Shown here: piece by piece, positions 1-5,398 of the stretch
Position numbering within the stretch: position 1 is the stretch's first letter
How the letters are laid out: each line of letters opens with the position of its first letter
DNA from: JADGGV01 sp035715725
GTDB taxonomy: Bacteria > Gemmatimonadota > Gemmatimonadetes > Longimicrobiales > RSA9
Reading direction: 5' to 3'
Assembly (NCBI GenBank): GCA_035715725.1
Contig: DASTKT010000053.1
Coordinates: 1 to 5,398, forward strand
Length of the DNA stretch: 5,398 nucleotides
The notes under the pieces: model-generated
Databases searched by the model: none
What the model was told of the DNA's origin: nothing
Seen by the model: the letters and a program-made list of their open reading frames with translations, nothing else
Position numbers and translations under genes: made by a program

Positions 1-36
1 CGGAGGCGGAGGCGGGCGCGGAGGCGGAGGCGGGCG
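1..36. repeat. Perfect 2 x 18-bp GC-rich tandem repeat
   Basis: Bases 1-18 and 19-36 are identical copies of CGGAGGCGGAGGCGGGCG, itself built from smaller CGGAGG units. The array may continue past the left edge. It lies 27 bp beyond the stop codon of the minus-strand ligase gene. Read on the plus strand one frame gives repeated Gly5-Arg; read on the minus strand the frames give Arg-Pro5 or Pro-Ala-Ser-type repeats, so it could also be the low-complexity end of a neighbouring protein, but no start or stop codon in the window supports that. It is most simply a small variable GC-rich repeat between genes. Confidence 0.8.
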
Positions 37-40
37 CTGG

Positions 41-64
41 CCGGCGCCTCGGCCGGACGGCGCC
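41..64 (-). terminator. Possible GC-rich stem-loop after the operon's last gene
   Basis: Immediately after the ligase stop codon, the minus strand reads GGCGCC (64-59), a 10-base loop, then GGCGCC (48-43), which can pair as a 6-bp stem. An overlapping alternative stem is CCGGC (56-52) with GCCGG (45-41). There is no T-run after either stem, so this is not a canonical intrinsic terminator. Such short palindromes are common by chance in DNA this GC-rich. If more operon genes follow to the left, this would be only an intercistronic hairpin. Confidence 0.2.
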
Positions 65-1449
65 TACCCGCGCTCCAAGTACCGCTCCCGCTCCCAGCAC
101 GTCACCACCCGATCCGCCTCGCGCTGCTCGACGCGGGCGGCGTTCAGGTAGTGCTCGACGACGTCGTCGCCGAAGAGCTCGCGGGCGAGCGCGCTCCGCT
201 CCAGCTCGGCGATCGACTCCCAGAGCGCGGCGGGGACGCGCGGCGCGCCGGTGGCGGTGTAGCCGTTGCCGCGGTGCTCGGCGGGCGGCTCGATGCGGTG
301 CTCGACGCCGTGCAGCCCGGCGCCGAGGAGCGCGGCGTAGGCGAGGTAGGGGTTCGCATCGCCGCCGGGGAAGCGCGCCTCGATGCGGAGCGAGGGCCCG
401 TCGCCGACGATGCGGAAGCCGCAGGTGCGGTTGTCGCGCCCCCAGACGACGTGCACGGGCGCCCAGCTCGCGACCGCGAAGCGCTTGTAGGAGTTGACGA
501 ACGGCGCGATGAAGAAGCACAGCTCGCGGATCCCCTGCATCAACCCGCCGAGGAACCAGCGCATCGTGTCGGACATGTGGTAGGGTTGGGCGCCGTCGTC
601 GAGGAAGAGGTTCCGGGAGCCGTCCGCGTCCCGGAGCGACAGGTGCACGTGCGCGCTGTTGCCCGTCCAGTCGTGGCTCGGCTTGGCCATGAACGTGACC
701 GCGTGCCCGTCCTGCCACGCGATCTCCTTCACGCCGTGCTTGAAGATGGCGTGGCGGTCCGCCGACTCGAGGGCGTCGGCGTAGTGGATGTTGATCTCGT
801 GCTGCCCCGGCGCCGCCTCGCCCTTGCTGAACTCGATCGGGATGCCGGCCTCGCACATGAGCGTGCGGAAGCGGCGGTAGAGCGGCTCCGCCTTCGTCGC
901 CTGCAGCAGGTGGTAGTCCTCGTTGTACCAGCCGAACGGGCGCAGGTCGTGGAAGCCCTTCCCGGCCGCCTCGTCGTAGCTCTCCCTGAGCAGGTAGAAC
1001 TCCAGCTCGCTGGCCATCATGGGCCGCACGCCGAGCCGCGCGGCGCGCTCGACCTGGCGGCGCAGGATCGTGCGTGGCGCGATGGCGACGAGCTCGCCGG
1101 ACGCTTCGTCGCGCGCGTCGCCCAGCACGAGCGCCGTCTTCTCCAGCCACGGGATGCGACGCAGCGTGCTCCAGTCCGGGTCCGCGAGCCAGTCGCCGTA
1201 GCCGGTCTCCCAGTTCGTCAGCCGGTACCCCTCGGGCGTCCGCATCTCCATGTCCGTGCCGAGCAGGTACGTGCAGAAGTGCGTGCCGTGGCGGCCGTGC
1301 TCGAGGAAGAAGTCGCCGGTGATGCGCTTCCCCATGAGCCGCCCCTGCATGTCGGGGATCGCGGAGATGACCGTGTCGATCTCGCCCCGCCGGATGAGGT
1401 CGTCGAGGGCGTCGGGGGTGAGGCGGGCGGGGGAGGTCGCGGTGGACAT
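64..1449 (-). CDS. Glutamine synthetase-family gamma-glutamyl-amine ligase (PuuA/GlnA4-like)
   Basis: A complete 461-residue cytoplasmic protein of the glutamine synthetase fold, close in length to E. coli PuuA (472). It should use ATP to join the gamma-carboxyl of glutamate to an amine. Visible motifs: an N-terminal beta-grasp segment with DMQGRLMGKR (33-42); the metal-binding ELE (148-150); EAAPGQHEIN (211-220) with the second metal glutamates; the ATP-site GNSAHVHLSL (263-272) with His267; NRTCGFRI (340-347); and RIEARFPGGDANPYL (355-369) with Glu357 and Arg359. The NLYDLP adenylylation motif of housekeeping GlnA is absent, only NGY being present nearby, so control by GlnE is unlikely. It is the third gene of the operon, 43 bp after the dehydrogenase stop. 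ATG at 1449 is preferred over an upstream GTG at 1464 because GGAG lies 7 nt before it, while the GTG has no ribosome site. The family is clear; whether the amine is putrescine, another polyamine or ethanolamine cannot be read from the sequence. Confidence 0.93.
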   Translation of the reverse strand: MSTATSPARLTPDALDDLIRRGEIDTVISAIPDMQGRLMGKRITGDFFLEHGRHGTHFCTYLLGTDMEMRTPEGYRLTNWETGYGDWLADPDWSTLRRIPWLEKTALVLGDARDEASGELVAIAPRTILRRQVERAARLGVRPMMASELEFYLLRESYDEAAGKGFHDLRPFGWYNEDYHLLQATKAEPLYRRFRTLMCEAGIPIEFSKGEAAPGQHEINIHYADALESADRHAIFKHGVKEIAWQDGHAVTFMAKPSHDWTGNSAHVHLSLRDADGSRNLFLDDGAQPYHMSDTMRWFLGGLMQGIRELCFFIAPFVNSYKRFAVASWAPVHVVWGRDNRTCGFRIVGDGPSLRIEARFPGGDANPYLAYAALLGAGLHGVEHRIEPPAEHRGNGYTATGAPRVPAALWESIAELERSALARELFGDDVVEHYLNAARVEQREADRVVTCWERERYLERG

Positions 1450-1456
1450 AGGATGG

Positions 1457-1460
1457 CTCC
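1457..1460 (-). promoter_or_regulatory. Ribosome binding site deciding the ligase start
   Basis: GGAG on the minus strand sits 7 nt before the ATG at 1449. It lies downstream of the alternative GTG at 1464, so it can serve only the ATG, which removes five extra N-terminal residues from the longest reading frame. Confidence 0.7.
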
Positions 1461-1492
1461 GCACGAAAGAGTGGTTCCCGCACCCGCCCGCC

Positions 1493-2875
1493 TCAGCCCC
1501 GCCTCAAGTGATACGCCTTCGGCCTCACCATCGCGCGGATGCCGAGGACGCCGAGCGTGCTGCCGAGCCCGGAATGCTTCCGCCCCGTCCACGGCAGGCG
1601 CGGGCTCACGCGGTCGCAGCAGTTCCAGTAGGCGGTGCCCGCGTCGACGCGGGCGAGGATGCGCTCGGCGCGGCCGCGGTCGTGGGTGTAGACGCCGGCG
1701 GTCAGGCCGTACTCCGTGTCGTTCATGAGGGCGACGGCGTCGTCGTCGGAGTCCACGGCCTGCACGCCGATGACCGGGCCGAAGCTCTCCTCGCGCATGA
1801 GCGCCATGGAATGGTCCGCCCGCGCGACGACGGTCGGCTCGAAGAACCAGCCCGGGCGGTCCAGGCGCCGCCCGCCGGTCCGGACCTCGGCGCCCCGCCC
1901 GGCCGCGTCCTCGACCTGCCGCCCGAGCACGTCGAGCTGCTCCCGCCGGGCGAGCGGGCCGATGTACGTGTCCTCGCCCTGCGGATCGCCGACCTTCAGG
2001 CCGCGCGCCTCGGCGACGAGCGCGGCCGTGAACGCGTCGGCGATCCGCCGGTGCACGTAGATCCGCTCGACGGCGCAGCAGCTCTGGCCGGCGTTGTAGA
2101 ACGCGCCCTCGGCCATGGCGGCGGCCGCGGCGGCGGGGTCCACGTCGTCGCAGACGTAGACCGGGTCCTTGCCGCCCAGCTCGAGCTGGAGATGGATCAG
2201 CTTCGGCGCGACCGCCTCCGCGATGCGGCGGCCGGTGGCGTAGGAGCCGGTGAAGAAGACGGCGTCGAGGCGCTGCTCGAGGAGCGCCGCGCCGGTCGAC
2301 CCCGCGCCGACGACCGGGATGAAGACGTCCTCCGGCACGCCGGCCTCGCGCAGCCGCTCGGCGATGGCCAGGCCGGTCAGCGTCGCGTGCTCGGATGGCT
2401 TGTAGAGCACGGCGTTGCCGGCGAGGAGCGCGGGGAGGAAGACGTTGGAGGCGACGAAGTAGGGGTAGTTCCAGGCGGAGATGTTGGCGACGACGCCGAG
2501 CGGCTCCCAGCGGATCCGCTCCTCCAGCTCCGGGACGCCGCCCTCGCCGCGGCGGAGCACGACCTCGTCGTCCAGCGCCGGGCCGGCATGGTCGAGGAAG
2601 AAGCCGATGCGCTCCGGCATGGCGCGCAGCTCGTTGCGCGCATGGGCGATCGGCTTCCCCATCTCCGCGGTGAGCGTGCGCGCCAGCGCCTCCGCGTCGC
2701 GGATCAGGGAGTCGCGGAAGCGGGCGATCGCGCGCAGGCGCTCGCCCCGCGGGCGCGCGGCCCAGGCCGGCTGCGCCGCGCGGGCCGCCGTCGCCTTCGC
2801 ACGGATCGAGTCCGGCGTATCCTCCGGCAGCTCGCGGAGCACCGCCTCCGTGGCGGGGTTCACGATCGTCAGCAT
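1493..2875 (-). CDS. NAD(P)-dependent aldehyde dehydrogenase (gamma-glutamyl-aminoaldehyde type, PuuC role)
   Basis: A complete 460-residue aldehyde dehydrogenase superfamily enzyme with no signal peptide. It opens with the usual VNPATEAV (5-12). Catalytic and cofactor features are intact: WNYP with Asn136, KPSE with Lys159 (159-162), the Rossmann FTGS (208-211), general base Glu232 in LELGGK, and nucleophile Cys266 in NAGQSCC (261-267). EESFGPV and PWTGRKHSG follow in the C-terminal half. At 460 residues it is shorter than PuuC (about 495) and nearer the size of Sad/YneI-type succinate-semialdehyde dehydrogenases. From its neighbours the likely substrate is a gamma-glutamyl aldehyde (gamma-glutamyl-aminobutyraldehyde, or the ethanolamine equivalent), oxidised to the acid that the hydrolase then cleaves. 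Its ATG overlaps the hydrolase stop by 7 bp and no Shine-Dalgarno precedes it, suggesting translational coupling. Enzyme class is certain; substrate is inferred from context. Confidence 0.95.
   Translation of the reverse strand: MLTIVNPATEAVLRELPEDTPDSIRAKATAARAAQPAWAARPRGERLRAIARFRDSLIRDAEALARTLTAEMGKPIAHARNELRAMPERIGFFLDHAGPALDDEVVLRRGEGGVPELEERIRWEPLGVVANISAWNYPYFVASNVFLPALLAGNAVLYKPSEHATLTGLAIAERLREAGVPEDVFIPVVGAGSTGAALLEQRLDAVFFTGSYATGRRIAEAVAPKLIHLQLELGGKDPVYVCDDVDPAAAAAAMAEGAFYNAGQSCCAVERIYVHRRIADAFTAALVAEARGLKVGDPQGEDTYIGPLARREQLDVLGRQVEDAAGRGAEVRTGGRRLDRPGWFFEPTVVARADHSMALMREESFGPVIGVQAVDSDDDAVALMNDTEYGLTAGVYTHDRGRAERILARVDAGTAYWNCCDRVSPRLPWTGRKHSGLGSTLGVLGIRAMVRPKAYHLRRG
2869..2875 (-). 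promoter_or_regulatory. ATGCTGA stop-start overlap (translational coupling)
   Basis: The minus strand reads ATGCTGA: the dehydrogenase ATG (2875-2873) is followed after one base by the hydrolase TGA (2871-2869). The roughly 20 bases before this ATG are an unbroken GC-rich stretch without a purine-rich ribosome site, so the second gene is probably translated by ribosomes finishing the first. Confidence 0.65.
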
Positions 2876-3648
2876 CGCGCGCGCACCGCGATCAGGAAGT
2901 CCTCGAGGAGGGGCGCGGCCGGGAGCAGGCCCGCGTCGTCCGGGTCCTGGAACTCCGGGTGCCACTGTACGGCGGCGACGAACGGCGCACCAGCGGCGTT
3001 CCCACCCGCGCCGTAGCGGACCGCCTCGACCAGGCCGTCGGGGACGGAGACCGCCTCGGCCGAGAGCGACGGCGCGAGCTCCCGCACCCCCTGGTGGTGC
3101 ACGCTGTTCACGCGGCCGCCGTCGCGCCCCGGGTAGAGCGAGGCGAGCCACGAGCCGGGCGTGAAGCGCACCTCGTGGACGAGCCCGTCGTAGACCTCCC
3201 AGTCGCGGTGCACGCGCCCCGCCGGATGCTGCGTCGCGATGTCCTGCCAGAGCGAGCCGCCGAGCGCGACGTTCAGGAGCTGCAGCCCGCGGCAGACGCC
3301 GAGGACCGGCGTTCCGCGCGCGAGCGCGGCCTCGACCAGGCGAATCTCCAGCACGTCCCGGACGCGGTCCCCCTCCCATTCCGGGCGGAGCGCCAGCTCG
3401 CCGTAGCTCGTCGGGGCGACGTCCGAGCCGCCCTGCAGCACGAGCCCGTCCATGTCCGCGAGCAGCGCCTCGGCCGAGAGGGCCGCGCACGCCGCCGGCA
3501 GCAGGAGCGGGACGGCGCCCGCGCCGGCCAGCCACCGGGCGAGCGACTCCTCGAGATAGAGCAGCGTCTTGCCCTTGAAGATCGGGCGCGCGGGATCGGC
3601 GTGGAAGAAACACGGCGCGATCCCGATGCGGGGGCGGCGCGGAGACAT
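2869..3648 (-). CDS. Class I glutamine amidotransferase-like gamma-glutamyl hydrolase (PuuD-like, peptidase C26)
   Basis: A 259-residue cytoplasmic protein, close to PuuD (254). It belongs to the gamma-glutamyl-gamma-aminobutyrate hydrolase group of the class I amidotransferase fold. Visible elements: an N-terminal strand RPRIGIAPCFF (5-15), LQGGSDVAP (71-79), the nucleophile elbow GVCRGLQLLN (117-126) with Cys119, VNSVHHQG (180-187), and WHPE (229-232) with His230 and Glu232. The Cys-His-Glu triad is therefore complete. It should cut the gamma-glutamyl amide bond made by the operon's ligase, returning glutamate and the oxidised amine product. It is the first gene of the operon and overlaps the dehydrogenase start by 7 bp. 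The ATG at 3648 is chosen because the family homology begins right after it; the frame stays open to an ATG at 3780, but that adds 44 Ala/Arg/Pro-rich residues without similarity. No ribosome site is visible before 3648, so the start is less sure than the function, and a leaderless message is possible. Confidence 0.92.
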   Translation of the reverse strand: MSPRRPRIGIAPCFFHADPARPIFKGKTLLYLEESLARWLAGAGAVPLLLPAACAALSAEALLADMDGLVLQGGSDVAPTSYGELALRPEWEGDRVRDVLEIRLVEAALARGTPVLGVCRGLQLLNVALGGSLWQDIATQHPAGRVHRDWEVYDGLVHEVRFTPGSWLASLYPGRDGGRVNSVHHQGVRELAPSLSAEAVSVPDGLVEAVRYGAGGNAAGAPFVAAVQWHPEFQDPDDAGLLPAAPLLEDFLIAVRARC

Positions 3649-3689
3649 GGCGGCGGGAAGGCGCAAGGCCGGTGCCGCCGCGGCGAGAG

Positions 3690-3704
3690 GCGGGGCGGCC
3701 CCGC
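3690..3704. repeat. 15-bp perfect inverted repeat in the divergent region
   Basis: Six-base arms GCGGGG and CCCCGC flank a 3-base centre, and pairing does not extend further outward. It lies 42 bp upstream of the hydrolase ATG and 93 bp upstream of the amidohydrolase ATG, a plausible place for a regulator site. The arms are pure G/C in a very GC-rich region, so chance is a real explanation. Confidence 0.35.
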
Positions 3705-3784
3705 GTCGCGGGCGGTGCGTCGAGGCGGCACGCGCCCCTTGCCCCGCTCGTGCCGGCCTGCCGATCTTCGGCCACCCCATCCAC

Positions 3785-3789
3785 AGGAG
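3785..3789 (+). promoter_or_regulatory. Ribosome binding site of the amidohydrolase
   Basis: AGGAG lies 8 nt before the ATG at 3798, a strong Shine-Dalgarno at good spacing. It supports that start over the in-frame ATG at 3810, and so includes the full basic N-terminus of the signal peptide. Confidence 0.8.
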
Positions 3790-3797
3790 ACGGCCGA

Positions 3798-5398
3798 ATG
3801 ACTCTCGCCATGCTTCGCCGCACCGCCGGCGGCCTCGCCACCGTCCTCGCGCTCGCGGCGCCGCCGCTCGCCGGGCAGCGCGGGCCGGCCGACCTCGTGC
3901 TCCGGCACGGCAAGGTGGTCACCGTCGACGACAAGCTCCCCATGGCACAGGCGGTGGCCGTCAAGGACGGGCGCATCCTGGCCGTCGGCAGCGACGCCGA
4001 GATCGGGAAGCTGATCGGCGGCGCGACGCGCGTCATCGAGCTGAACGGCCGGCTCGCCGTGCCGGGCCTGATCGAGGGGCACGGCCACTACCTCGGCCTC
4101 GGCGCGGCGAAGATGCAGCTCGACCTGACGAAGGCGCGCAACTTCGACGACATCGTCGCCATGGTCGGGGAGGCGGCGAAGAAGGCGAAGCCCGGCGAGT
4201 GGATCACCGGGCGCGGCTGGCATCAGGAGAAATGGGACCGCGTGCCGCAGCCGAACGTGGAGGGCGTGCCGCTGCACGCGGCGCTGGACGCGGTCAGCCC
4301 GGACAACCCCGTGGTCCTGACGCACGCCAGCGGCCACGCCGGCTTCGCGAACGGCAAGGCGCTGGCGCTGGCCGGCATCACGCGGGAGACGCCCGCCCCG
4401 CCCGGCGGGGACATCGTCAAGGACGCCGCCGGCGAGCCGACCGGCCTGCTGCGCGAGACCGCGCAGCGGCTCGTCGGGCAGGCGCTCGGGCGATCGCGCG
4501 CCGGCCGGCCGGCCGCGGAGGCCGAGGCCGAGATGCGCAAGCAGGTCGAGCTGGCCGGCCACGAGGCGCTCTCCAAGGGGATCACCACGTTCCACGACGC
4601 CGGCTCCAGCTTCGCCACGATCGATCTGTTCCGGAAGATGGCGGACGAAGGGAAGCTGCCCGTGCGCCTCTACGTCATGGCGCGCAACCAGACGAACGAG
4701 GAGTACGACCGGCTGCTGCCGAAGTACCGCATGATCGGCTACGGCCGCGGCTTCCTCACCGTCCGCTCCATCAAGCACGCCATCGACGGCGCGCTCGGGC
4801 CGCACGGCGCCTGGCTGCTCGAGCCGTACACGGACATGCCGAGCAGCACCGGCAACAACACCACCGACCTGGACGTCATCCGCCGCACCGCCGAGATCGC
4901 GTTGAAGTACGACTTCCAGCTCAACACGCACGCCATCGGCGACCGCGGCAACCGCGAGATCCTCGACATCTACGAGGCCGCGTTCAGGGCGCACCCCGAG
5001 AAGAAGGACACGCGGTGGCGCATCGAGCACGCCCAGCACGTCTCGCCCCAGGACGTGCCGCGCTTCAAGCAGCTCGGCATCATCGCGTCGATGCAGGGGA
5101 TCCACGCCACCTCCGACGGGCCCTACGTGCCGAAGCGCCTCGGCGACAAGCGCGCGAAGGAGGAGTCCTACCTCTGGCGCACGTTCCTCGACGAGGGCGT
5201 CGTCGTCACGAACGGCACCGACACGCCCGTCGAGGACGTCGACCCGCTCGCCAGCTTCTACGCCTCCGTCACGCGGCGCATGAAGAACGGCGAGTACTTC
5301 TACCCGGAGCAGCGCATGACGCGCGAGGAGGCGCTCCGCTCCTACACGCTCTCCAACGCGTACGCCGCCTTCGAGGAGAACGTCAAAGGCTCGCTCAC
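3798..5398 (+). CDS. Exported YtcJ-like metal-dependent amidohydrolase (amidohydrolase 3 family), 3' end cut off
   Basis: The reading frame is open from ATG 3798 to the window edge, giving 533 residues plus two bases. Residues 1-26 look like a signal peptide: an Arg-Arg pair (7-8), a hydrophobic Ala/Leu-rich core, and a likely cleavage near Leu-Ala-Gly (24-26). The mature protein starts with the amidohydrolase beta-sandwich segment (ADLVLRHGKVVTVDD), then PGLIEGHGHY with metal ligands His95 and His97. Lys326 (SIKHAIDGALG) is the expected bridging carboxylated lysine, followed by His378 (NTHAIGDRGN), His411 (RIEHAQH) and Asp475 (NGTDTPVED). The full His/His/Lys/His/His/Asp set is thus present. 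Members of this family hydrolyse amide or related bonds (N-substituted formamide deformylase is one example), but most have no known substrate. The last visible residues, ENVKGSL, align to the stretch just before the family's closing GK-ADL strand region, so perhaps 40-60 residues are missing. It is transcribed away from the operon; the predicted export argues against a direct role in the cytoplasmic pathway. Confidence 0.93.
   Translation, partial: MTLAMLRRTAGGLATVLALAAPPLAGQRGPADLVLRHGKVVTVDDKLPMAQAVAVKDGRILAVGSDAEIGKLIGGATRVIELNGRLAVPGLIEGHGHYLGLGAAKMQLDLTKARNFDDIVAMVGEAAKKAKPGEWITGRGWHQEKWDRVPQPNVEGVPLHAALDAVSPDNPVVLTHASGHAGFANGKALALAGITRETPAPPGGDIVKDAAGEPTGLLRETAQRLVGQALGRSRAGRPAAEAEAEMRKQVELAGHEALSKGITTFHDAGSSFATIDLFRKMADEGKLPVRLYVMARNQTNEEYDRLLPKYRMIGYGRGFLTVRSIKHAIDGALGPHGAWLLEPYTDMPSSTGNNTTDLDVIRRTAEIALKYDFQLNTHAIGDRGNREILDIYEAAFRAHPEKKDTRWRIEHAQHVSPQDVPRFKQLGIIASMQGIHATSDGPYVPKRLGDKRAKEESYLWRTFLDEGVVVTNGTDTPVEDVDPLASFYASVTRRMKNGEYFYPEQRMTREEALRSYTLSNAYAAFEENVKGSL

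Larger units (their letters stand above)
3649..3797. promoter_or_regulatory. Divergent intergenic region between operon and amidohydrolase
   Basis: These 149 bp separate the two divergent start codons and must hold both promoters unless transcription starts elsewhere. No convincing -35/-10 pair is visible on either strand. The clearest structure is a perfect inverted repeat, GCGGGG-CGG-CCCCGC, at 3690-3704, which could be a small operator or simply a chance product of the base composition. No tRNA, riboswitch or small ORF is recognisable here. Confidence 0.5.

Noticed and set aside
2..151. Plus-strand frame encoding a Gly5-Arg repeated tail that ends with TAG at 149-151, possibly the end of a convergent gene
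   Set aside because: It would overlap the conserved-family ligase C-terminus by 88 bp, and its start is outside the window; composition alone explains the glycine run.
1450..1464. GTG start for the ligase at 1464
   Set aside because: No ribosome site precedes it, whereas GGAG is correctly spaced for the ATG at 1449.
151..1728. Long plus-strand open frame (525 codons) opposite the ligase and dehydrogenase
   Set aside because: Its product is Arg/Ala/Val/Gly-rich low-complexity sequence with no domain, and it lies antisense to two strongly conserved genes; long antisense frames are expected at this GC content.
1250..3016. Plus-strand open frame of 588 codons opposite the dehydrogenase
   Set aside because: Composition is that of an antisense shadow (Asp/Val/Gly/Arg runs), with no recognisable motif, and it spans the boundary between two real genes.
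3739..3768. Possible plus-strand promoter, TTGCCC and GATCTT spaced 18 bp
   Set aside because: Only 4 of 6 and 3 of 6 bases match sigma-70 consensus, which is within chance.
2959..3801. Plus-strand open frame of 280 codons opposite the hydrolase
   Set aside because: Antisense to a complete C26 hydrolase with an intact catalytic triad; no motif of its own.
2876..4036. In-frame N-terminal extension of the dehydrogenase, making an 847-residue frame
   Set aside because: The extension overlaps the whole hydrolase gene in another frame and has shadow-like composition; dehydrogenase homology starts at the ATG at 2875 (MLTIVNPATE).
3273..5105. Minus-strand open frame of 610 codons opposite the amidohydrolase
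   Set aside because: Antisense to a clear metal-dependent amidohydrolase with all ligands; the translated sequence is charged low-complexity and runs across the divergent intergenic region.
1..5398. CRISPR arrays, tRNA/rRNA genes, insertion sequences, phage or defence genes
   Set aside because: No spaced direct repeats, RNA gene signatures, transposase or terminal inverted repeats were seen; the window reads as ordinary metabolic genes rather than a mobile or defence region.

Overview
The window is a very GC-rich piece of bacterial chromosome with dense coding, short gaps and strong G/C bias at third codon positions. It holds a compact three-gene operon on the minus strand and one divergent gene on the plus strand that runs off the right edge. 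GC-rich groups such as Gemmatimonadota, Myxococcota or other soil lineages would fit. The sequence carries no rRNA or marker gene, so the phylum cannot be fixed; the exported amidohydrolase leans weakly towards Gemmatimonadota-like genomes.

Layout: bases 1-63 are a non-coding GC-rich edge with a perfect 18-bp tandem duplication and short inverted repeats. Bases 64-1449 (minus) encode a glutamine synthetase-family gamma-glutamyl-amine ligase (PuuA/GlnA4 type). Bases 1493-2875 (minus) encode an NAD(P)-dependent aldehyde dehydrogenase. Bases 2869-3648 (minus) encode a class I glutamine amidotransferase-like gamma-glutamyl hydrolase (PuuD type, peptidase C26). Bases 3649-3797 are the divergent intergenic region. 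Bases 3798-5398 (plus) encode the first ~533 residues of an exported YtcJ-like amidohydrolase.

Transcription of the minus operon runs hydrolase, dehydrogenase, ligase. Together they fit a gamma-glutamylation route for amine use: the ligase caps an amine with glutamate, an oxidising step makes a gamma-glutamyl aldehyde, the dehydrogenase oxidises it to the acid, and the hydrolase releases glutamate and the product (GABA if the amine is putrescine, glycine if it is ethanolamine). The amine-oxidising enzyme (PuuB-like oxidase, aminotransferase or alcohol dehydrogenase) is not in the window and may lie beyond the left edge. The same three families occur together in the Mycobacterium tuberculosis Rv2860c (glnA4)-Rv2859c-Rv2858c (aldC) block, so this is a known theme rather than a new system. 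The amidohydrolase shares only the divergent promoter region; a functional link is speculative.
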